Shown here one piece after another: positions 1 through 6,756 of a stretch of DNA of 6,884 bases. The DNA is taken from positions 1 through 6,884 of the forward strand of contig JAAZYJ010000008.1 of assembly GCA_014239715.1 (NCBI GenBank), read 5' to 3'. The position numbers were made by a program, and so were the translations under genes. Each line of letters opens with the position of its first letter. Within the stretch, counting starts at the first letter, position 1. The stretch comes from Flavobacteriales bacterium. Its GTDB lineage: Bacteria; Bacteroidota; Bacteroidia; Flavobacteriales; Parvicellaceae. The notes beneath the pieces are model-generated. The model had not been told where the DNA came from. It saw nothing but the letters and a program-made list of their open reading frames with translations, and searched no databases.

Positions 1-101
1 ATTCTTTCGCTGAAATGACCCTTGTCCAGAAAAATATGATCTCCCATCGTGGATTGGCAGTTCAAAAGCTGATCCGGTTCCTGGAAAATTCGAAGGTTTA
101 G
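1..101 (+). CDS. rdgB: XTP/dITP diphosphatase (RdgB/HAM1 family), 3' end only
   Basis: Only the last 32 codons are present; the frame enters at base 3 and ends at TAG 99-101. The peptide begins SFAEMTLVQKN, continues ISHRG and ends in a short basic tail. This matches the conserved C-terminus of RdgB/HAM1 nucleotide pyrophosphatases (FAEM[TS]..EKN.ISHRG.A...L..FL), where the SHRG segment contributes to nucleotide-base recognition. The family hydrolyses non-canonical purine triphosphates (XTP, dITP, ITP) to monophosphate and pyrophosphate in the cytoplasm, which keeps deaminated bases out of DNA and RNA. The gene converges on ddl and the two stop codons overlap within the tetramer TTAG (98-101), so no intergenic terminator is possible. 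The identification rests on a short but very characteristic tail; the rest lies upstream of the window. Confidence 0.85.
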   Translation, partial: SFAEMTLVQKNMISHRGLAVQKLIRFLENSKV

Positions 102-1066
102 ATAGCCTGATCTATTAAACAGGAAAAAAGGTCCTTGAGACTTATACCTTCTATCGCAGCCATTTTAGGCACAATACTCTCGGTTGATTGACCGGGTACA
201 GTATTGATCTCGATCACATGTGGGGCTCCATCCTTGATAATGTAGTCAATTCTGCAAACTCCGGCCAGCCCCATTGATTTGTAGATTCGTTCAGAAATAT
301 CTTTTATTTCAGCAGTAAGCTCTTGCGAGATCCTTGCGGGTGTGATCTCAGAAGATTCCCCCTTGTATTTAGCATTGAAATCAAAAAAATCATTTTCAGT
401 AATAATTTCAGTTATCGGCAGCGATTTCACTTCACTACCGTTGAAGTAAACACCATTGGTTACTTCAGGGCCCTCCATGAATTCTTCAATGATAACATCT
501 TTTCCATGGTCAAAGGCGTCACTAATGGCTTTCTCCAGCTGAGATTCTTCAGTAACTCTGGTGGCTCCGAAACTTGAACCTCCGTCGTTGGGTTTTACAA
601 AGCAAGGTAGCCCAAGGTCATCCACAATGTCGGAAGCTGTCCAGTCCGTTGTTTTTCGTAACAGAATACCCTTTGCACATTTAAACCCGTACGACTCAAG
701 TACCCTGTTGCACAAATATTTGTTGAATGTTAGTGTGGATGATGAATGGTCGCATGTCGTGTAAGGCAGGTCTAAAAGGTCAAAATACGCCTGAAGTTTT
801 CCATCTTCGCCCGGAGTGCCATGAATTAAGATCATCGCGCAATCAAATCGCAATTTCTCTCCGTTCATTTCTACCGAAAAGTCGTTCTTGTTAACTTCTA
901 GCTTCAGTCCTAGCGGATCATATATCCACCTGTCATCAACGATCATTATCCTGTGCGCAATAAATCGTTCTGTATCAAGGTTAGTTAATACGGCATCGGC
1001 ACTTTTGAATGAAATCTGCGCCTCTTCGGAAAAGCCACCGTCAATAACTGCTATTTGCTTTTTCAT
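98..1066 (-). CDS. ddl: D-alanine--D-alanine ligase
   Basis: A 322-residue ATP-grasp ligase that joins two D-alanines at the expense of ATP to supply the dipeptide MurF adds to peptidoglycan precursors; cytoplasmic. The length is normal for Ddl. Visible motifs in order: N-terminal GGFSEEAQIS (10-19), with Glu15 matching the glutamate that contacts the first D-Ala amine; HGTPGEDG (82-89); the ATP-binding strand and loop KPNDGGSSFG (158-167); EEFMEGPE (194-201); the omega-loop motif DFNAKY (229-234), whose Tyr is typical of D-Ala-D-Ala rather than D-Ala-D-Lac ligases; CRIDY (271-275); and the metal-binding EINTVPGQS (286-294). All key residues appear intact. The ATG at 1064-1066 is favoured because a TAnnTTTG box lies just upstream (1084-1091). 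The start is divergent from a PASTA-protein operon, and the 3' end overlaps the convergent rdgB stop. Phe at 228 and 230 replaces the Tyr common in the FYDYxAKY motif, a conservative change. Confidence 0.96.
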   Translation of the reverse strand: MKKQIAVIDGGFSEEAQISFKSADAVLTNLDTERFIAHRIMIVDDRWIYDPLGLKLEVNKNDFSVEMNGEKLRFDCAMILIHGTPGEDGKLQAYFDLLDLPYTTCDHSSSTLTFNKYLCNRVLESYGFKCAKGILLRKTTDWTASDIVDDLGLPCFVKPNDGGSSFGATRVTEESQLEKAISDAFDHGKDVIIEEFMEGPEVTNGVYFNGSEVKSLPITEIITENDFFDFNAKYKGESSEITPARISQELTAEIKDISERIYKSMGLAGVCRIDYIIKDGAPHVIEINTVPGQSTESIVPKMAAIEGISLKDLFSCLIDQAI

Positions 1067-1083
1067 ACGCTCAAGTTCACCTA

Positions 1084-1091
1084 CAAATTTA
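1084..1091 (-). promoter_or_regulatory. Putative Bacteroidota -7 promoter element for ddl
   Basis: On the - strand this reads TAAATTTG, an exact match to the TAnnTTTG -7 consensus recognised by the Bacteroidota primary sigma factor. Transcription would begin about 6-8 nt downstream, giving a leader of roughly 10 nt before the ddl ATG. I found no convincing TTG/TTTG -33 element at the usual distance, so the call rests on the -7 box and its placement. Confidence 0.5.
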
Positions 1092-1164
1092 GTTGGTCAA
1101 TCAATATTTTATTATCCGTTGCAGACTACTTATTAACAGGGATTATTTAGCACATCAATATTTA

Positions 1165-1172
1165 TATCTTTG
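1165..1172 (+). promoter_or_regulatory. Putative Bacteroidota -7 promoter element for the PASTA-T9SS-rluD operon
   Basis: TATCTTTG matches the Bacteroidota TAnnTTTG -7 consensus exactly and lies 15 nt before the ATG at 1188. The upstream TTG codon at 1170 lies inside this box, so transcription would start after it; this argues for the ATG at 1188 as the true start. A TTA at 1143-1145, with a 19-nt spacer, is the best -33 candidate but differs from TTG by one base. Confidence 0.5.
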
Positions 1173-1187
1173 TTCAGTTCAATAGGA

Positions 1188-2099
1188 ATGAAGGTATATA
1201 TTTTCATAGCGGTTGGGGTTCTTTTACTGTTGATACTCGTGTTCAGAAGAAGATTGGCACCCTATTTTCGCTTTCTTTTCTCAAAAATGTTTCTGATCAA
1301 TTTAGCTGCGGCTGCAATTGTAGCGGGATTTGCATTTTGGGGCCTTTTGGCCTATTTGGACAATTATACTCTTCATGGTGAAAACATTGCGGTGCCCAAC
1401 TTTTACGGTATGCATGTTGATGACCTTGATGACTTCGTGCAGGAAAATAACCTGAGATATGTTATTAACGACTCTGTCTATTCTGATAATATTGCCAAAG
1501 GAACTGTTGTTAAACAAGATCCGATAGCACATACTGAGACCACGGAGTCTTTTGTTAAACCGGATCGAACTATATATCTGATGGTTATCCGGTCAGGAGT
1601 GGAGTACAAAACAATGCCCAAGGTTAAAGACCTGTCAAAGGATTTTTCGATCTCCAGCTTAAAGATCAACGGGTTGAATTACAGAATTAAGCCTGTAGTT
1701 GGAGAGTACCGGGATCTGGTATACCGAGCATATTATAAGGGCAAGGAGATCGGTCAGGGTGAAAAGGTGCCTAGAGGTGCCGAAATACTGTTGCATGTTG
1801 GAAAAGGGACCGGAGGGGCCCGCATAGGTGTTCCAAACCTGAAATGCAACACAATAGAAGAAGCAAGAACTACGTTAAGTGGGTATTCGCTGTTTTTGGA
1901 TTTTCATTGTGATAATTGCAAAACATCAGCGGATAGTTTGAACGCTATAATTTATAAACAAGTGCCTGGAGCGGTGTCTTTGCAGAATAGTATGGTAAGA
2001 GAGGGGTCTGATTTGACAGTATTTGCATCTGTTGACTACACTTGTGATAAGGTTCCACCAAATCAGGATAGTACAGGAGTTCTGCCCAATAATCCATGA
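1188..2099 (+). CDS. Membrane-anchored PASTA-domain protein
   Basis: A 303-residue protein. The frame could extend to a TTG at 1170, but the ATG at 1188 is preferred because a -7 box overlaps the TTG. Two hydrophobic helices (about 3-19 and 34-57) flank an arginine/lysine-rich loop (RRR at 20-22, R28, K33). By the positive-inside rule the loop is cytoplasmic and the long C-terminal part periplasmic. That part holds about three PASTA repeats: roughly 66-135 (opening VPNFYGM), 142-205 (MPKVKDL) and 213-281 (VPNLKC), each with the KG/RG and x-V-x-x-G pattern near its end. PASTA modules of known kinases and penicillin-binding proteins bind peptidoglycan or beta-lactams; this protein has no catalytic domain. 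Cys at 220, 241, 244 (CDNC) and 286 in the last repeat could form disulfides. The gene is divergent from ddl, and its TGA overlaps the next gene's ATG (ATGA). My recollection is that Bacteroidota relatives usually carry a single helix, aligning from about residue 26, so the first helix may be an extension or a later start may be used. Confidence 0.85.
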   Translation: MKVYIFIAVGVLLLLILVFRRRLAPYFRFLFSKMFLINLAAAAIVAGFAFWGLLAYLDNYTLHGENIAVPNFYGMHVDDLDDFVQENNLRYVINDSVYSDNIAKGTVVKQDPIAHTETTESFVKPDRTIYLMVIRSGVEYKTMPKVKDLSKDFSISSLKINGLNYRIKPVVGEYRDLVYRAYYKGKEIGQGEKVPRGAEILLHVGKGTGGARIGVPNLKCNTIEEARTTLSGYSLFLDFHCDNCKTSADSLNAIIYKQVPGAVSLQNSMVREGSDLTVFASVDYTCDKVPPNQDSTGVLPNNP

Positions 2100-4360
2100 G
2101 ACTACTATTTTCCATTTTCGTGTTAACATTAAGTGTTGGTCTTTATGCTCAGAAAGGAGAAGAAGGAGAAGCACTTTCACCTTTGAAATACAATCATGTG
2201 TTAATTGAGCAACATGATGCCGACCAGGCGAAGAATGTTGACGGGTTGTTTGTTTACCAATACGATACGGTCAAAGTTGCTAATGGAAAGGGACTGTTCG
2301 ACGATTTTACTACAAATAAATTTAAACCTTCAAATGCACAACCGGGAGACCCTCAAGTCACAGATACAAGCTGGTTCCACCTTTATCGATCTGGAGTTCC
2401 TGATACCATGGGGATGGAGTATATAGATGATACTACATATTACTATGAGGTTACTATCGTAACAGATTCTGGAGGACAAGATTCATTGGTTTACGACACT
2501 GTGGCGATACCTTGGGTTGAAGTAGAGATATATGACATATGTACATATCCACCAACTATGTATTTAGATACGCTTTGGCCTAATACGAGCTATATTGATT
2601 CGATGCATACAGCTGTGAGTCCTGATCTACCTTTTTCGGATCCGAATCCAGATTTTGAGCAAGATTCTGTTTTGATGTACAAAGTGGCAACTACAATATT
2701 GGATACGGGTTATCTCTGGATAGACAATTACGTATATCGGAATAATACGTATGCAGTCGATCCGCCGTCTTACGGGGTAGCTACATTTGATGGGTTGGAC
2801 CGCTTAGGCTATCCGTATGATTTTACAACCATATCGTCTGGGGATAACGATTACCTCACATCAGTACCTCTGGATCTGGCGTTAAAAGAGGATGATGTTA
2901 CTCCTTGGTTAGCGAGTGATTCTTTGGAGCTTAGTTTTTGGTATCAACCACAGGGGATAGGAAATGAACCGGAAGCAAGTGATTCTCTAGTGCTGCAGTT
3001 TTGGTCGCCGACAGACAGCGAGTGGTCGACAGTTTGGGTGAAAGAGGGAGCTCCGTTGGATACGTTCAGAAGGGCTGCTCTTAAGATCATAACAACGAAT
3101 TATTTGCGGAAAGGCTTCCAGTTCAGGTTTATTAATTATGGTGCGCAGAATGGTAGTTTGGATCATTGGCACGTTGATTTTATCCAGATCAAATCAAATG
3201 CCATTAACGATGAAACTTTGCAGGAAATAGCAATACAATACCCTGTTAATACATTGCTTAAAGAATACACGGCAATGCCATGGACGCATTACAAAGTTGA
3301 TCCCGAAGCAAACATGTTGGACTCTGTTAATTTGGACTTGGTAAATTCCTGGACCCTGGCAGTTTCCGCAAATACAGCCAAATATGATGTGTCGGAAAAT
3401 GGCGTTCCATTATCAACCGTTTTTGCGGATAATGCTACATATACGGTGCCGGCGGGTGAAAAGGTGTCAATACCAATTGATGTATTTCAAGATGCTTCTT
3501 GGTTCGTTTATGACACGACAGTATCCGATACCAGCGCTTTTTTCGATGTTGATTTCAACTTTACGGGAGGCGTATTTCTGACAAAATCGAATGAGACGTA
3601 TTCCCTCAGGCAAAGGTTCTCCAATTACTACTCTTATGATGATGGAACGGCTGAGGCTGCCTATGGCATAACGGGAACCCAGCCTCAATTGGCATATCGG
3701 TTCAGCTCTCCTATGAGTGATTCTCTGTATGCGCTGAAAATTCATTTTGAACCATCCGTAAATGATGTGAGTATTGATCCATTTATACTTACGGTGTGGG
3801 ACAATTCAGGGTCTGGAGGAACTCCCGGAAATGTGATTTATGAAGAGCCATTATTGGCTACGCCTGAGTACAATATTGGTGTGAATGGGTTTTATACATA
3901 CGAGCTGAGCGAAAAGGTGCCGATATCTGGAACTTACTACGTAGGTTGGAAACAAACCACAACCAGTAGATTGAACGTTGGATTTGATAAGAACATTGAT
4001 CATCAGGATAAGATCTATTACAATGTTTCGGGAACGTGGGCAAACACATCGTATCAGGGAGCGCTGATGATCCGCCCTTTGTTTAGCGCTGCTCAACCAA
4101 CAGGTTGGGTTGGTGTGGAAGAGGAATTATTTTCTGCCAGATTGTTTCCGAATCCCACGCATTCACTTATTCGGGTTGAGCTTTCACAAGAGGGTAGCTT
4201 TAAGTGCGAGCTAATTGATCTCAATGGAAGGTTGTTGCACCGGGAAACGATATCCAGTAGTGGCATGATTGACCTGAGTTCCTTCCAATCGGGAATATAT
4301 CTATTGAAAGTGTCAGATAAATTAGGGAACTTTACCACCGTTAAGGTGATTAAGGAATAA
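2096..4360 (+). CDS. Secreted T9SS type A sorting-domain protein of unknown function
   Basis: A 754-residue exported protein. The N-terminus is a Sec signal peptide (basic start MRLLF, hydrophobic core, likely cleavage after LYA at 16-18). The C-terminal ~75 residues (about 679-754) are a type A T9SS sorting domain: FPNPTHS at 684-690, the ELIDLNGRLL strand at 705-714, and a final SGIYLLKV (732-739) before a short basic tail. Such domains direct cargo across the outer membrane through the type IX secretion system, usually to be anchored to the surface or released. Between them lie GVATFDGLDRLGYPY (227-241), a beta-rich jelly-roll or MAM-like region (about 276-366, with SFWYQPQG and LDHWHVDFIQI), and YDDGTAEAAYG (514-524), a motif common in T9SS cargo. 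It is acidic and rich in Asp, Thr and Tyr, has two cysteines in the mature part (149, 704), and shows no protease or glycosidase motif that I recognise. It overlaps the PASTA gene by 4 nt and rluD by 1 nt, implying translational coupling. An adhesin or structural surface role is a guess. Confidence 0.9.
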   Translation: MRLLFSIFVLTLSVGLYAQKGEEGEALSPLKYNHVLIEQHDADQAKNVDGLFVYQYDTVKVANGKGLFDDFTTNKFKPSNAQPGDPQVTDTSWFHLYRSGVPDTMGMEYIDDTTYYYEVTIVTDSGGQDSLVYDTVAIPWVEVEIYDICTYPPTMYLDTLWPNTSYIDSMHTAVSPDLPFSDPNPDFEQDSVLMYKVATTILDTGYLWIDNYVYRNNTYAVDPPSYGVATFDGLDRLGYPYDFTTISSGDNDYLTSVPLDLALKEDDVTPWLASDSLELSFWYQPQGIGNEPEASDSLVLQFWSPTDSEWSTVWVKEGAPLDTFRRAALKIITTNYLRKGFQFRFINYGAQNGSLDHWHVDFIQIKSNAINDETLQEIAIQYPVNTLLKEYTAMPWTHYKVDPEANMLDSVNLDLVNSWTLAVSANTAKYDVSENGVPLSTVFADNATYTVPAGEKVSIPIDVFQDASWFVYDTTVSDTSAFFDVDFNFTGGVFLTKSNETYSLRQRFSNYYSYDDGTAEAAYGITGTQPQLAYRFSSPMSDSLYALKIHFEPSVNDVSIDPFILTVWDNSGSGGTPGNVIYEEPLLATPEYNIGVNGFYTYELSEKVPISGTYYVGWKQTTTSRLNVGFDKNIDHQDKIYYNVSGTWANTSYQGALMIRPLFSAAQPTGWVGVEEELFSARLFPNPTHSLIRVELSQEGSFKCELIDLNGRLLHRETISSSGMIDLSSFQSGIYLLKVSDKLGNFTTVKVIKE

Positions 4361-5388
4361 TGGAAGACGCAACCTCTCAAGACTCGGAAGAGTTGTTTGA
4401 ACATCATAGCTTTACTGCAGATAAAGGTCAGGAGCCCCTTCGTATTGATAAGTTTCTGATGGATCGTGTGCCCAATACTTCCAGGAGCCGCCTCCAGGTA
4501 GCGGCTAAGAATGGAAATATTTTGGTTAACAAACTGCCTGTTAAGTCGAACTATAAGGTGAGGCCAAATGATAATATTTCTATTGTTTTACCCTATCCTG
4601 TAAGAGAGATCGAGCTTATACCTGAGGACATTCCGTTGGAAATATTGTACGAAGATGATGAGCTCCTGGTACTTAATAAACAAGCTGGGATGGTGGTGCA
4701 CCCGGGATATGGCAATTATTCAGGCACGCTAGTGAATGCACTCGTTCATCATTTTGAAAACTTACCGCCCAGTAAAGATTATTCCGGTAGACCTGGGTTG
4801 GTCCATCGCCTTGACAAGAATACAACGGGAATTATGGTTGTGGCCAAAACAGAAAATGCGTTGACTCATCTTGCAAAGCAATTTTTCGATCGTACTTCAG
4901 AAAGAAATTATTACGCGATTGTTTGGGGGGATTTTGATGAAGAAAATGGAACTGTAACCGGCAACGTGGGGCGTTCAATAAAGAACCGAAAAGTAATGCA
5001 GGTGTTCGATGAAGATGCTGAGCTTGGAAAACATGCGGTTACTCACTACGAGGTCGTTCAGAGATTTGGATACGTTACACTCGTAAAATGCAAGCTGGAG
5101 ACAGGCAGGACACACCAGATCAGAATTCACATGAAGCATATCGGACATCCACTTTTTGGAGATCCTGAGTATGGTGGAGACCGAATCATAAAAGGAACGA
5201 CGTTTTCCAAATACAAACAATTCATAGAAAACTGTTTTAAGGAATTACCCAGACAGGCGTTACATGCAAAAACTCTGGGATTCACGCACCCGGGAACCGG
5301 TGAGTGGATGGAATTTGAATCGGACCTCCCTGCCGATATGGAAGAGATAATAGCTAGATGGGATCGCTATGCGTCCGGCAGATCTTGA
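4360..5388 (+). CDS. rluD: RluD-type 23S rRNA pseudouridine synthase (RluA family)
   Basis: A 342-residue cytoplasmic enzyme that isomerises uridines to pseudouridine; E. coli RluD modifies positions 1911, 1915 and 1917 in helix 69 of 23S rRNA. It has a ~25-residue acidic N-terminal tail, then an S4 RNA-binding domain (about 27-75, starting LRIDKFL and including SRSRLQ), then the synthase domain. The catalytic motif HRLDKNTTG (149-157) places the nucleophile at Asp152, and the conserved motifs LNKQAGMVVHP (105-115) and TGRTHQIRIH (248-257) plus GHPLFGDPEYG (262-272) are intact. Length fits RluD. The ATG begins on the last A of the upstream TAA (TAATG), so translation probably relies on reinitiation; an AAGGA at 4352-4356 is only 3 nt away. 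The gene ends 41 bp before a convergent gene and is followed by a probable terminator. Assignment to RluD rather than RluC/RluA rests on domain layout, not on a tree. Confidence 0.93.
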   Translation: MEDATSQDSEELFEHHSFTADKGQEPLRIDKFLMDRVPNTSRSRLQVAAKNGNILVNKLPVKSNYKVRPNDNISIVLPYPVREIELIPEDIPLEILYEDDELLVLNKQAGMVVHPGYGNYSGTLVNALVHHFENLPPSKDYSGRPGLVHRLDKNTTGIMVVAKTENALTHLAKQFFDRTSERNYYAIVWGDFDEENGTVTGNVGRSIKNRKVMQVFDEDAELGKHAVTHYEVVQRFGYVTLVKCKLETGRTHQIRIHMKHIGHPLFGDPEYGGDRIIKGTTFSKYKQFIENCFKELPRQALHAKTLGFTHPGTGEWMEFESDLPADMEEIIARWDRYASGRS

Positions 5389-5416
5389 CCGTTCCTTTCA
5401 TGTTATGCCTTCATAC

Positions 5417-5444
5417 TTAGCTCATAAGGCTAGTTTCTTTTTTT
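5417..5444 (+). terminator. Candidate intrinsic terminator of the PASTA-T9SS-rluD operon
   Basis: The segments TTAGCT (5417-5422) and GGCTAG (5428-5433) can pair as a 6-bp stem with two G-U pairs and a 5-nt loop, followed at once by TTTCTTTTTTT (5434-5444). A second possible stem pairs GCCTT (5407-5411) with AAGGC (5426-5430). The T-tract lies only on the + strand side, so it would stop rluD transcription. It overlaps the stop codon and last codons of the convergent gene. The stem is short and not very G+C rich, so support is moderate. Confidence 0.4.
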
Positions 5445-6560
5445 CAGATTAAACCCAAGGCTTAAGCCCGTTTGCCACCCATGCTTGTTGAAAGAAGCAA
5501 AGAGGTTTACAGGAATGTTCAGATAGCCTGAATGGAAAGTTTTTCCAACGGCTACCACCCAGCCTGCTGAGAGCTTCACTTTTCCTCTACTATCCATTCG
5601 GGTGACAATTTCATATGGATTTGTTAATGGGGCCCCGTTGGTGTCTACTTCGAGCCATTCGGATTCTAATTGCCACTGTGAAGTTGCTGTGTTGTAGAAG
5701 CTGTTTGCTTCTTTCTCAAAACCAAATGAAGGGCCGAAAGCAAATTCTAGGCCTGTATTGCCGCTTCTGAATCCATTCATGACGATCAGCTTGGGGTTGA
5801 AAAGCTGTTGTTCAGGCCCGCTTATTATAAATAAGCCTTCGATCAATGCGTAAAAATCACCGGCGCTTAAGTACTCTTTTTCAATTTGATAACCAAATTG
5901 TGAAACTACAGGAACCGCTCCCCAGCCTCCTTCATTAACAGGTGCCTGCATGCGAGAGCCCATATCTCCTAATACCAGTGCTGCTCCGACCCTGGGACCA
6001 TTATTGGTAATGTCGGTTTGAGGTGTTTCCGGTGGCTGCTGATAATAGATCAGAGTCTTCACAATTTCCTGATCGTTCTCAATGCCTAGCATTGTGTTCA
6101 ATGTGAGCTGGATCATGGTCTGGATTTCCATCGGTGCTTCGACAAATTCCATTATGGTCGTCTTGTCGTAATTCCCGGATGCAATATCCAGGATTTTAAG
6201 ACTGATCACGATCTTGTTGCCTAATTGCTCAATACTGCCTGAAAACATTTTGTCAACAGAGATGCTCTTGCCTACTTCGTTCAAGCAATTCCTGCCATAA
6301 CAATCAACCAGGTTGATCTCTTTTATCTTGCCAATTTCAAGTATATCATGTTTGTCCAATACTTTGTATCTCCCTGTTTTAACCAGCTCAATTCTCAGCA
6401 AGCTACCGGCTTTATCCGGGGTGACAGGGTCCAAATTAGAATATACTGTTAAGACTGCAGCAGTAGTTGCAGATTCGCTGCCGTCGTTGTTTTGACCATA
6501 TGTTTTATTTATGAGGGTGCTGATAAGACAAACGATAATTATAATGTTCTTGGATTTCAT
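5430..6560 (-). CDS. Exported protein with CsgG/TolB/LpoB-like N-terminal domain and beta-rich C-terminal part
   Basis: A 376-residue protein starting at the ATG 6558-6560. The frame could extend 12 codons to a TTG at 6596, but the ATG directly precedes a good signal peptide (MKSKN, hydrophobic core ending near TYG at 20-22). Residues about 35-160 resemble the periplasmic fold shared by CsgG, TolB-N and LpoB-like proteins: GRYKVLDKHDI (63-73), a CYGRNC pair (Cys87, Cys92) where relatives have C..[DE].C, then VGKSISVDKMFSGSI (96-110) and ISLKILDIASG (119-129). After a Pro/Thr/Gln linker (about 174-188), residues 189-376 alternate Gly, aromatic and hydrophobic positions (for example GLEFAFGPSFGFE at 270-282) and end in GLSLGFNLKKRN, suggesting a small outer-membrane barrel or other beta domain. 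The Cys at 11 lacks a good lipobox. The gene is convergent with rluD and divergent from a hexapeptide protein. Exact function is unknown; the fold call is from motif memory, not a search. Confidence 0.75.
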   Translation of the reverse strand: MKSKNIIIIVCLISTLINKTYGQNNDGSESATTAAVLTVYSNLDPVTPDKAGSLLRIELVKTGRYKVLDKHDILEIGKIKEINLVDCYGRNCLNEVGKSISVDKMFSGSIEQLGNKIVISLKILDIASGNYDKTTIMEFVEAPMEIQTMIQLTLNTMLGIENDQEIVKTLIYYQQPPETPQTDITNNGPRVGAALVLGDMGSRMQAPVNEGGWGAVPVVSQFGYQIEKEYLSAGDFYALIEGLFIISGPEQQLFNPKLIVMNGFRSGNTGLEFAFGPSFGFEKEANSFYNTATSQWQLESEWLEVDTNGAPLTNPYEIVTRMDSRGKVKLSAGWVVAVGKTFHSGYLNIPVNLFASFNKHGWQTGLSLGFNLKKRN

Positions 6561-6627
6561 TGCTTTTCTTTTTTGTTCGGCACTAAATAAGGGCAAATTC
6601 GCCTTTCTAAAAAGTAGTTGATTTCAT

Positions 6628-6697
6628 TATGCGTACAATTAAAAAGCATAAATTAAAGTCTGTTTATAGTTAATATAGAGGTTAATATGCGTACATA
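6628..6697. repeat. Paired short repeats in the divergent spacer
   Basis: The 10-mer TATGCGTACA occurs at 6628-6637 and again at 6686-6695, 58 bp apart start to start. The second copy extends to TATGCGTACATA (6686-6697), a dyad with TATG and CATA arms around CGTA. Between them, GTTAATAT is repeated at 6669-6676 and 6681-6688, 12 bp apart. The spacer from 6561 to 6756 is AT-rich and separates two divergent genes, so these could be regulator-binding sites, but no known operator is recognised and chance cannot be excluded. Confidence 0.3.
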
Positions 6698-6756
6698 TAG
6701 AATGTCGTTTTTTCTTAAGCGGAATGATGATTATCTTGCCGCATAAAATCAAATCA

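Noticed and set aside
99..114. TAGAT/ATCTA inverted repeat with a 6-nt loop at the rdgB-ddl junction, considered as a bidirectional terminator.
   Set aside because: The stem is only 5 bp and AT-rich, and no T-tract follows on either strand.
1170..1187. In-frame TTG at 1170 as an alternative start that would add six residues to the PASTA protein.
   Set aside because: The codon lies inside the TATCTTTG promoter box, and the ATG at 1188 directly begins the first membrane helix.
3467..3745. A 92-codon open frame on the - strand inside the T9SS cargo gene, and similar short frames inside ddl, rluD and the PASTA gene.
   Set aside because: They lie wholly within well-supported genes, have basic or low-complexity compositions typical of frame shadows, and match no family I recognise.
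6561..6596. In-frame TTG at 6596 (- strand) as an upstream start adding 12 residues to the CsgG-like exported protein.
   Set aside because: The extra polar and charged residues would precede and spoil the signal peptide, and the ATG at 6560 gives a normal one.
6585..6600. CAAATTCG on the + strand upstream of the CsgG-like gene, considered as a - strand -7 promoter box.
   Set aside because: Read on the - strand it is CGAATTTG, which lacks the required TA at the first two positions of TAnnTTTG.
6724..6756. ATG codons at 6724 and 6727 as starts for the PaaY-like protein.
   Set aside because: They add an 11- or 10-residue leader absent from the family's usual N-terminus, and 6757 has the A-rich upstream context typical of these bacteria.
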